Shown here: positions 1 to 5,862 of the stretch, in pieces
Position numbering within the stretch: the first letter of the stretch is position 1
How the letters are laid out: each line of letters starts with the position of its first letter
NCBI GenBank assembly: GCA_019747455.1
Contig: JAIEQT010000015.1
Location: forward strand, 1 to 9,792
Source: Chitinophagaceae bacterium
GTDB taxonomy: Bacteria; Bacteroidota; Bacteroidia; Chitinophagales; Chitinophagaceae
DNA length: 9,792 nt
Direction: 5' to 3'
Made by a program: the position numbers and the translations under genes
The notes under the pieces: model-generated
The model's input: the letters and a program-made list of their open reading frames with translations, nothing else
Databases searched by the model: none
What the model was told of the DNA's origin: nothing

Positions 1-865
1 ATAAACCTCTAAAACCATATGCTCCTAATACTTGTAATAACCGGATCAATACATAACCGTTATACTGACTAACAAAGGTTATTCGATCAATAGGTTTATC
101 GAGCAATGCATCCGCCTGATCCATATAGTAATCCAGCAATTGATTCTTCCAATTTTCGCTTAATTCAGCTTTTGCTTGCCACAACAAAGAGGCTACATCG
201 TATTGTAATGCTCCTTTCATGCCGCCCTGAAAGTCTATAAAATGTACTTCGTCATCTTTTACGATAATATTCCTGCTTTGGAAATCGCGGAACATAAAGA
301 ATTTATTTTCTGTTCTGGTCAAATAAGTACTCAGGGCCTCAAAATCATCGAGCATAGCTTGTTTATCATAGGGCAATTGCAGGGTATCTAAAAAATAGTA
401 TTTAAAATAGAGCAAATCACTAAGAATAGCTTGTTTACCAAATTCACGAGCTGTTAAACAATAGTCGTAATTAAGCCCCTTATCCCCTAGAATTTGAACC
501 CTTGCCAATTGTTGCAAGCTTTTGCAGAAAAGAGCATAAGTATGATCATTATGTCCTTTTTTTTCAAGTTCATTCAACAAAGAATTGATACCCAAATCTT
601 CCTGAATATAGATCGTATTACTATGATTCACCCCATAAATAGCCGGAACCGGCAAGCCTGCTTCTTTAAAATGCTTGCTGAAATAAACAAAGGTTTGGGT
701 TTCTTTTTGATGCAGGTTATAGGTGGCTATATATGTATTCTCGCTACTATATATTCTGAAATACACTCTATCACTACCGCTTTGGGGTATTTTTTCAATA
801 CGATCGGGTGATTTGCTGAATAAAGATTGAAACAAAATACCGATATCTGCTATAACTGCCTCCAT
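1..865 (-). CDS. AmgK-like aminoglycoside phosphotransferase-fold kinase, N-terminal part (partial at left edge)
   Basis: The frame opens at an ATG (863-865) and stays open for 288 codons to the window edge, so the C-terminus is missing. The protein resembles the APH/choline-kinase fold of cell-wall sugar kinases such as AmgK (MurNAc/GlcNAc anomeric kinase). Visible are a glycine/serine nucleotide loop (GSDRVYFR, about residues 30-37), a FRDFQSRN catalytic loop (192-199, with Asp194 as catalytic base and Asn199 as metal ligand) and the metal-binding DFQGG (211-215). These are followed by YDVASLLW (222-229), typical of this group. The first His of the usual HRD is Phe here. From memory, related Bacteroidota proteins often carry a RapZ-like domain after the kinase; whether this one does cannot be seen. 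No Shine-Dalgarno is present. The gene is divergent from the MORN/TonB_C gene, 61 bp away. The fold is well supported; the exact substrate is inferred. Confidence 0.85.
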   Translation of the reverse strand, partial: MEAVIADIGILFQSLFSKSPDRIEKIPQSGSDRVYFRIYSSENTYIATYNLHQKETQTFVYFSKHFKEAGLPVPAIYGVNHSNTIYIQEDLGINSLLNELEKKGHNDHTYALFCKSLQQLARVQILGDKGLNYDYCLTAREFGKQAILSDLLYFKYYFLDTLQLPYDKQAMLDDFEALSTYLTRTENKFFMFRDFQSRNIIVKDDEVHFIDFQGGMKGALQYDVASLLWQAKAELSENWKNQLLDYYMDQADALLDKPIDRITFVSQYNGYVLIRLLQVLGAYGFRGL

Positions 866-878
866 GCAAAGCTTTTTA

Positions 879-886
879 CGAAAGTA
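879..886 (-). promoter_or_regulatory. Possible -7 element of the kinase gene
   Basis: On the minus strand this reads TACTTTCG, one mismatch from the Bacteroidota -7 consensus TAnnTTTG, and it lies 13 nt upstream of the kinase ATG. The nearest upstream TTG is only 14 nt away, shorter than the usual spacing, so the -33 element is unconvincing. This is a weak call resting on one short AT-rich motif. Confidence 0.25.
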
Positions 887-926
887 AAGATTTGTAACTG
901 CAAGAAATAGTATTTATTTTCAACTT

Positions 927-1874
927 ATGAAAAACCTATTTACAATTTTATTTTTTTGCTACAGCCTTACGAGTGCCGCCCAAACTATTGAACGGTTTTA
1001 TGATCCTAATTGGAAATACTGCGAACCGGCATATGCAAGATTTTATGGCATACTTAAAAATACCGATTCCGGTTGGCTGGTAAATGACTATTATTTAGCC
1101 ACCAATCGCCTTCAAATGGCGGGATTATATACAGATACGGCAGGTAAAAATAAAAATGGCTTTTTTAAATATTACCATCCGAACGGATATTTGAAAACGA
1201 GCGGACAATATATTAATAACCAAAAACATGGACTTTGGATCTCATACCACTCAAACGGGGCTATGAGTGATTCGGCAGTATATAGAAATGGAATAGTTGA
1301 AAACTACGCACTAAGCTGGGATAGAGACGGAAGCCTTACAGATTCAATTTTTGTAGGAGCTAATGGATTTTCCGTGCAAGTAGCATGGTTTTCAAACGGT
1401 AATATCGCTATGGCTGGAAGGCTAAATGAGAAGAGAGAGAAATATGGTCGCTGGCAGTATTATTATAAAGAAGGCGGATTAAGCAGCTCTGAGGTATATG
1501 AAAATGATAAACTAACTCAGTTTACCTTTTTTACTAAGGATGGAAAGCCAATAGAAAATGCCAATTTTGAGGTTATTCCTGCTACTTTTCCGGGAGGAAA
1601 TGAAGCATGGCAAAAGCATCTCTTAAAAAAACTTTATTTTCCTAATTATATACTCAAGAATACCACAAGTGTATCCGTTGTAGTTGAGTTTGAAATTGAC
1701 GAAGAAGGGAAAGTACAAAATGCGGAAGTAACTGTTCCACTTCATCCAGAATTTGATAGAATAGCTTTAGATGCTATTAAGAAATCACCAAATTGGATCC
1801 CTGCTAAAATGCATAATAGAAATGTAGTTTATAGAAATCGACAATTAGTTAATTTCAATCAAGTGGAATACTAA
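927..1874 (+). CDS. Secreted MORN-repeat protein with C-terminal TonB-like domain
   Basis: The 315-residue protein starts with a Sec signal peptide: Lys at position 3, a hydrophobic stretch over residues 4-16 and a likely cleavage in TSAAQ near residues 18/19. The only Cys in that region is not in a lipobox, so a periplasmic or secreted protein is more likely than a lipoprotein. Residues 78-190 hold four MORN_2/YwqK-like repeats of the form G-x-W/F-x-x-Y-x-x-(N/G)-G (for example GLWISYHSNG at 102-111 and GRWQYYYKEG at 174-183). Residues 218-313 match the TonB C-terminal domain common in this phylum: ATFPGGNEAW, then a basic YFPNY segment, then VVVEFEIDEEGKV. Such proteins are usually envelope-located with unknown partners. 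There is no N-terminal TonB membrane anchor, so this is unlikely to be an energy-transducing TonB. The stop codon directly abuts that of the convergent radical SAM gene. Confidence 0.88.
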   Translation: MKNLFTILFFCYSLTSAAQTIERFYDPNWKYCEPAYARFYGILKNTDSGWLVNDYYLATNRLQMAGLYTDTAGKNKNGFFKYYHPNGYLKTSGQYINNQKHGLWISYHSNGAMSDSAVYRNGIVENYALSWDRDGSLTDSIFVGANGFSVQVAWFSNGNIAMAGRLNEKREKYGRWQYYYKEGGLSSSEVYENDKLTQFTFFTKDGKPIENANFEVIPATFPGGNEAWQKHLLKKLYFPNYILKNTTSVSVVVEFEIDEEGKVQNAEVTVPLHPEFDRIALDAIKKSPNWIPAKMHNRNVVYRNRQLVNFNQVEY

Positions 1875-2942
1875 TCAAAATAATTTCCCCTGCCCTCCTG
1901 GCCTCATAAACTTTGAGCTATCTAGTTCCCATCGCTCTGCATTTAATCCGTATATTTTATTGTATTTAATAAATTGTTGCCTCACTAAATCACTAATCGG
2001 CCCCTCCCCCCGCATGCGCACTCCCCATCGGCTATCGTTTACTTTACCGCCATGTCCGTTTTCGATTAAATGCCAAACCTTATCGGCCCTATCAGGGAAA
2101 TTTTTATATAACCAATCGTGAAAAATTAATTTGATAGCTCCATTCAATCTGATAAAAGTATATGCACTAAAAACAGCCCCATTCTTACTCGCGGCCTCCA
2201 TGATACGTTGCATCTCGTGTTCATTTAATCCCGGAATCATGGGGCCTAACATAACACCCATTCTTACACCTACATCACTTAATTCTTTAATAACCCGCAA
2301 CCGCTGTTTGGCTGTTGTGGTACGAGGTTCCATTGCCCTGCGTAAATCTTCGTTAAAAGAAGTGATACTCACTAATACACTCACTAATTTTTTCTTAGCC
2401 ATTTCTTGTAATAAGTCTTTATCTCTTAGTATACCGGCATTTTTGGTAATCATACCTACAGGCTGATTGAACTCATTACATATTTCTAATAATTGTTTTG
2501 TTAGCTGATATTTTTTTTCTGCAGGCTGGTAACAATCGGTATTACCACTCAAACTTATGGGCACCGGCTCCCAATTTTTATGCATCAAAAATTTACGTAA
2601 TAGTGCAGGAGCATTTTTTTTCACAATAATTTTTCGTTCAAAATCGAGGCCTGCACTGTAACCCCAATACTCGTGAGCATTGCGTGCGTAACAATAAATA
2701 CAGCCATGCTCACAACCTTGATAAGGATTCATACTATACATCATCCCTACATCCGGACTCTCTACCTTGTTTACTATCGATTTTGCATGATCTTCCAAAT
2801 ACACCGTAGCTTCATTCGGTTCAGTCCAATCATCAATGGCTTCTATATGCTCCCGCACACGTTCATTTTTTAAGAATCGATTCTTAGGATTAAACTGCGC
2901 TCCTCTACCCTTGAGATATATTTCTTCTTCTTCATTCGTCAT
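1875..2942 (-). CDS. PA0069-family radical SAM protein with clamp-motif-like C-terminus
   Basis: The 355-residue protein belongs to the SplB-like radical SAM group known as PA0069/Rv2578c. It has the family N-terminus GRGAQFNPKNRF (12-23), the 4Fe-4S cluster cysteines C77, C81 and C84 in YQGCEHGCIYCYAR, and the following SLSGNTDCYQPAE and GMITKNAG segments of the TIM barrel. Length is normal for the family. The reaction is unknown; relatedness to spore photoproduct lyase (SplB) makes nucleic-acid repair a reasonable but unproven guess. The last five residues are QGKLF (codons 1878-1892), resembling the QxxLF sliding-clamp-binding pentapeptide. The start ATG overlaps the stop of the upstream 2H-like gene by four bases (ATGA), indicating translational coupling as the third gene of an operon divergent from umuDC. 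Family assignment is firm; function is not known. Confidence 0.93.
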   Translation of the reverse strand: MTNEEEEIYLKGRGAQFNPKNRFLKNERVREHIEAIDDWTEPNEATVYLEDHAKSIVNKVESPDVGMMYSMNPYQGCEHGCIYCYARNAHEYWGYSAGLDFERKIIVKKNAPALLRKFLMHKNWEPVPISLSGNTDCYQPAEKKYQLTKQLLEICNEFNQPVGMITKNAGILRDKDLLQEMAKKKLVSVLVSITSFNEDLRRAMEPRTTTAKQRLRVIKELSDVGVRMGVMLGPMIPGLNEHEMQRIMEAASKNGAVFSAYTFIRLNGAIKLIFHDWLYKNFPDRADKVWHLIENGHGGKVNDSRWGVRMRGEGPISDLVRQQFIKYNKIYGLNAERWELDSSKFMRPGGQGKLF

Positions 2943-3529
2943 AAAAATAAATGGCCTTGAATAGCAGGCATAACTTTTTGATGTAAGAGTGGAATTTTTT
3001 TAATTACCCTGTACTGCTGCTCAGATGCGCGCTTACGCAATAACTTTATCTCTGTTGCCACAAATCGCCCACTAAAAGGGGTATGACTCATTTCCAACCA
3101 ACCTTTTTCAAATTGCCAAGGAAGCAATTTGTTAGCCAGTACAATATATGGATCTGTTATAAAATGCGCTTTATGATCCTTATCGGGCGTAAGCAAACCG
3201 CGGATAGAAGCAATAGCTTTCACTAATACAATCAACTCGTTTTTAGTAGCAATATTAAAAAAGATAGTATGGGTAGGAAAAGAACCAAAGCCATGTATAT
3301 CAATGATGATAGGATTAAAAGATTGAATAATCCTACCTAAAGGTGCCATAATTCGTACCTCCATCATTTCATATTGCTGGAATCGTACCAAACTAATATT
3401 AGCATGAGCTCTTATATGCGCTGCTGCCTCATAGTTTTCAGCAAACCGTGTATAATATGCAGCCATGCCCTCTTTTAGTGCTGCTGAAGGTTCTATTATT
3501 AATATGTACTGATTTAATGAATATTCCAT
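2939..3529 (-). CDS. 2H-phosphoesterase-like (2'-5' RNA ligase-like) protein, probably degenerate
   Basis: I choose the ATG at 3527-3529 (196 residues, MEYSLNQYILIIEP), two bases after the upstream stop. A TTG at 3533-3535, overlapping that stop, would add two residues. The pattern fits a 2'-5' RNA ligase/2H-phosphoesterase fold: strand 1 YILIIEP (8-14), a motif-1 region AHANISLVRF (41-50), GFGSFPTHTIFFNIA (80-94), a motif-2 region TDPYIVLAN (125-133), then WQFEKGW and FVATEIKLLRK (156-166). The canonical HxT motifs appear as Asn44-Ile-Ser46 and Tyr128-Ile-Val130 in my by-eye alignment, so the enzyme may be inactive, though His42 nearby makes the register uncertain. The protein ends in QGHLFL (191-196), a QxxLF clamp-like motif. 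It is the middle gene of the operon, and its stop overlaps the radical SAM start. The fold assignment is likely; the role is unknown. Confidence 0.8.
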   Translation of the reverse strand: MEYSLNQYILIIEPSAALKEGMAAYYTRFAENYEAAAHIRAHANISLVRFQQYEMMEVRIMAPLGRIIQSFNPIIIDIHGFGSFPTHTIFFNIATKNELIVLVKAIASIRGLLTPDKDHKAHFITDPYIVLANKLLPWQFEKGWLEMSHTPFSGRFVATEIKLLRKRASEQQYRVIKKIPLLHQKVMPAIQGHLFL

Positions 3530-3531
3530 AA

Positions 3532-4101
3532 TCAAGGATATAATGCAAATACATTTACTTGTTTGTAGGCATCCCCCGCATGTTGGCGCCTCATTAATAC
3601 AACCGACTGTACCTGATAATGCCCTTCATAATTTGTAGATGCACCGGCTAATTGCAAATGATAGGCTGGGTCGGCAACCGTACTCAGAACAGCCGTATGC
3701 AGCTTTAATTGAAATTGTATCTCACCACATCCATAGCTACTGAGATACTGGCTGATTACACGCATGCTAGTAGCCATCCGCTGGAAAACAGATCGGTCGG
3801 CAATACGTAAGTATGAACCCTGTTCATTGCACTGTTGCGCTATATGCATCGTAAACTGGGGCTGTGTACTTAATATCCGATGCATCCATCGAATAATCGT
3901 TGATTCCATAGCTTCTTTTGCCTCAAAAGAAGCTAGTTCAATAGGCCCCGGCCGTGCGTACACAATCGTGTTTTTACCCAATTGAGGGTAAATCAACAAT
4001 AGATACTCACTGCAATTAGCCGCTTGCGTTGTTGATCGCTCTTTCGTTGTTATAAACCCTGCCTGCATAAACAAAATTGTATTTGTGAAATAATTTAGCA
4101 T
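3532..4101 (-). CDS. Second 2H-phosphoesterase-like protein, divergent from umuD
   Basis: The 189-residue protein is not recognisable from its name-giving motifs, but its layout parallels the next gene. Strand 1 is EYLLLIYP (32-39), then IELASF (54-59) aligns with ISLVRF, then come a helical stretch, GSYLRI (95-100) and a C-terminal YQVQSVVLMRR (162-172) ending in a VFALYP strand. This is the usual end of 2'-5' RNA ligase-like folds. The first HxT is replaced by Pro53-Ile-Glu55; the second may be His135-Thr-Ala137. The two proteins may be an old tandem duplication. No QxxLF motif is visible. The start is uncertain: an ATG at 4066-4068 would remove 11 hydrophobic residues and leave room for a leader, and is a serious alternative to the ATG at 4099-4101. 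It is the first gene of the minus-strand operon. Fold by inference; function unknown. Confidence 0.72.
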   Translation of the reverse strand: MLNYFTNTILFMQAGFITTKERSTTQAANCSEYLLLIYPQLGKNTIVYARPGPIELASFEAKEAMESTIIRWMHRILSTQPQFTMHIAQQCNEQGSYLRIADRSVFQRMATSMRVISQYLSSYGCGEIQFQLKLHTAVLSTVADPAYHLQLAGASTNYEGHYQVQSVVLMRRQHAGDAYKQVNVFALYP

Positions 4102-4108
4102 AAATTTA
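4077..4108 (+). promoter_or_regulatory. Candidate umuDC promoter, Bacteroidota type
   Basis: TTG at 4077-4079 is followed after 21 bases by TAAATTTA at 4101-4108, one mismatch from the Bacteroidota -7 consensus TAnnTTTG. Transcription would start near 4115, giving a leader of about 25 bases before the umuD ATG. TAAATTTA is its own reverse complement, so it could also serve as a -7 element for the leftward operon if that operon starts translation at 4068, but no matching TTG is seen for that direction. Confidence 0.45.
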
Positions 4109-4124
4109 CTAAATATTTTAGTAA
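4106..4124. promoter_or_regulatory. Perfect 19-bp palindrome, candidate operator of the divergent cassette
   Basis: TTACTAAA-tat-TTTAGTAA is a perfect inverted repeat with 8-bp arms and a 3-bp centre. It lies inside the 38-bp gap between the divergent start codons of umuD and the 2H-like operon. It overlaps the predicted -7 element and transcription start of umuD, where a repressor would block initiation. It does not resemble the E. coli (CTGT-N8-ACAG) or Gram-positive (GAAC-N4-GTTC) LexA boxes. The binding protein is unknown. AT-rich DNA produces palindromes by chance, but this position and perfection are suggestive. Confidence 0.5.
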
Positions 4125-4139
4125 TTAAAAATTATTTTT

Positions 4140-4580
4140 ATGGAGGGGGAAATCAGGCATAGAGCTGCCTATAAGGGCTCTAAACAGTACTCGCAATGGG
4201 AAGTGCCCACTGCCAATGCTACCGGTTTTGGGGCCGCCGCCGACGATTATATGGAACGCGGTATCGACCTTAACGAGCAATTGATCTACAACAAACCCGC
4301 TACTTTCTTTTTTAGAATGAATAGCGATGCCATGCAAGGTGCCGGTATTTTTAGTGGCGATATACTTATTGTAGATCGCAGCATAAAACCGGTAAGCGGA
4401 AAAATCATCATTGCTATTTTAGATGGAGAGTTATTGGTTAGACGTTTACAGAAAAATTTCAATTCCGCCATACTGATGGCTGAGAATAAAAAGTTCGCAG
4501 ATATTCCTTTATCTGCCTTCGATGATCGTGCCAATGTATGGGGTGTAGTTACGTATGCGATTCATTCATTAAGCTCTTAA
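4140..4580 (+). CDS. umuD: UmuD-like S24 peptidase-fold protein lacking the catalytic residues
   Basis: The 146-residue protein is colinear with E. coli UmuD. TGFGAAADDYMERGIDLNE (28-46) aligns with the cleavage-site region, FSGDILIVD (71-79) follows the nucleophile region, and DGELLVRRLQ (95-104) and VWGVVTYAI (133-141) match the later strands. UmuD normally self-cleaves on RecA filaments, using Ser60 and Lys97, to give UmuD' for Pol V. Here the serine position reads NSDAM (Ala64) and the lysine position reads LVRRLQ (Arg101). The scissile Cys-Gly is Thr28-Gly29. The codons GCC and AGA are clear in the DNA. The protein is therefore predicted not to process itself, although it keeps the full N-terminal arm. 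It precedes umuC by one base, so the two are surely co-translated. The family is certain; loss of protease activity is inferred from the missing residues. Confidence 0.92.
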   Translation: MEGEIRHRAAYKGSKQYSQWEVPTANATGFGAAADDYMERGIDLNEQLIYNKPATFFFRMNSDAMQGAGIFSGDILIVDRSIKPVSGKIIIAILDGELLVRRLQKNFNSAILMAENKKFADIPLSAFDDRANVWGVVTYAIHSLSS

Positions 4581-4581
4581 T

Positions 4582-5862
4582 ATGCGCGCCATTGTAGATT
4601 GTAATAGTTTTTATTGCTCCTGCGAGCGTTTATTCCGGCCTGCCTTAGCCAATAAACCGGTAGTAGTATTGAGTAATAATGATGGCTGTATCATATCGCG
4701 AAGCGATGAAGCAAAAGCCTTAGGGGTTGAAATGGCCGGTCCCTATTTTAAAGCAAAACCCTTGATCGAAAAATATGGTGTAGCTACTTTTTCTTCTAAT
4801 TATAATCTCTATGGTGATTTAAGTTGGCGCGTAATGGAAAGCTTACGCATGATATTACCACCGGGCGCGGTAGAAGTATATTCGGTAGATGAGTGTTTTT
4901 TAGACCTCAAACATATACCCATTGCTGAACTACAAGCTTTTACGCTATACCTTAAAGAAGTTGTAGAACAATGGACGGGTATAAAAGTATCGATAGGCGT
5001 GGCACCTACCAAAGTGCTTTCAAAAGTAGCCAACCGATTAGCCAAAAAACATAAACAACTCACCAATTGTATACTGGTACTCGATACGCCACGCAAAATA
5101 GAACAGGCCTTACAAAAAACACCAATTGAAGATGTATGGGGAGTAGGTTATCAATATGCTACCAAACTACGTAGGCTGGAAATTAATACAGCACTCGACT
5201 TAAGTAAAAAAACGATTGAATGGGCACACCGAAATTTAGGAGGCGTAGTAGGTATACGGTTGATTCGCGAATTATGCGGTGAAGAGAGTATGACTATGAA
5301 TGAGGAACGAACACAGAAAAAAATGATTGCCACTACCCGTATGTTCGGGTCGCCCGTAACAGATATCAAAGCCATTAAAGAGGCCGTAGCTACCTATACA
5401 GCAAGAGCTGCAGAGAAGTTGCGGCGCCATGCTGGCGCCGCAACAATGATCAGCGTTTTTGTTGTACCCAAAGAACAATCACATAATACGTATTTTAAGC
5501 ATGGCCCTACTATCAGCAATCAATTGTTGTTGCCCGTTGCTACATCCATTACCAATGAACTTATTAAGCCAGCCATGCAGTTGGTAGAAAAATTATTTGA
5601 ACCAGGCCGCATCTATAAAAAAGCAGGCGTTATGCTCAGCCATATTGTACCCGATAATGCTATCCAAAGCACGTTGTTTGCACCTCCCGCAACAGCTAAA
5701 AATAGAATGCTCATGAGCACTATCGATAATGTAAATTTTGCTATGCGTGATGATATGCTAAAATTCGCCTCCTCCGGAACTACCCGAAATTGGAAAATGC
5801 GTCAGGAACTGCGGAGCCCTCGCTACACCTCTCGCTGGGAAGAAATATGTACTGTAAAATAA
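4582..5862 (+). CDS. umuC: Y-family translesion DNA polymerase, UmuC type
   Basis: The 426-residue protein is close to the 422 residues of E. coli UmuC and looks intact. Catalytic acidic residues are Asp6 (IVDCNSFYCSCER) and Asp103-Glu104 (VYSVDECFLDL); Tyr11 is the likely steric gate. SIGVAPTKVLSKVANRLAK (137-155) is the conserved palm segment, and VWGVGYQYATKLRRL (185-199) the helix-hairpin-helix thumb region. The little-finger domain follows. QSTLF at 362-366 (5665-5679) sits where E. coli UmuC has its QLNLF beta-clamp-binding motif, followed by the conserved C-terminal MLSTIDNVN-like region (here LMSTIDNVN, 377-385). With UmuD it would form a Pol V-like complex that inserts nucleotides opposite damaged bases at stalled forks. 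A strong hairpin lies within the gene at 5418-5444. The stop codon abuts that of the convergent DUF72 gene. Confidence 0.96.
   Translation: MRAIVDCNSFYCSCERLFRPALANKPVVVLSNNDGCIISRSDEAKALGVEMAGPYFKAKPLIEKYGVATFSSNYNLYGDLSWRVMESLRMILPPGAVEVYSVDECFLDLKHIPIAELQAFTLYLKEVVEQWTGIKVSIGVAPTKVLSKVANRLAKKHKQLTNCILVLDTPRKIEQALQKTPIEDVWGVGYQYATKLRRLEINTALDLSKKTIEWAHRNLGGVVGIRLIRELCGEESMTMNEERTQKKMIATTRMFGSPVTDIKAIKEAVATYTARAAEKLRRHAGAATMISVFVVPKEQSHNTYFKHGPTISNQLLLPVATSITNELIKPAMQLVEKLFEPGRIYKKAGVMLSHIVPDNAIQSTLFAPPATAKNRMLMSTIDNVNFAMRDDMLKFASSGTTRNWKMRQELRSPRYTSRWEEICTVK
5418..5444. repeat. Perfect GC-rich inverted repeat inside umuC
   Basis: GTTGCGGCGCC and GGCGCCGCAAC form perfect 11-bp arms around a 5-base loop (ATGCT). 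The arms have 9 of 11 G/C pairs in a gene that is otherwise AT-rich. It encodes KLRRHAGAAT (residues 279-288 region), using GC-rich codons uncommon in the neighbourhood. No T-run follows on either strand, so it is not a standard terminator. Confidence 0.7.

Noticed and set aside
494..811. Plus-strand open frame of 105 codons
   Set aside because: Lies entirely opposite the kinase gene, whose minus-strand frame carries clear conserved motifs; no family features of its own.
892..922. TTG-N20-TATTTTCA as promoter of the MORN/TonB_C gene
   Set aside because: The -7 part has two mismatches and would place the transcription start at or past the ATG at 927; AT-rich chance match is more likely.
3530..3535. 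TTG start for the second 2H-like protein
   Set aside because: An ATG six bases further on gives a normal N-terminus immediately before the first strand; the TTG adds only two residues, though it cannot be excluded because it would overlap the upstream stop.
5418..5444. Intrinsic terminator within umuC
   Set aside because: The stem is strong but no T-run follows on either strand and umuC continues intact for about 420 bases.
4809..5478. Minus-strand open frames opposite umuC
   Set aside because: Cys- and Ser-rich translations without motifs; they shadow an intact, well-conserved polymerase.
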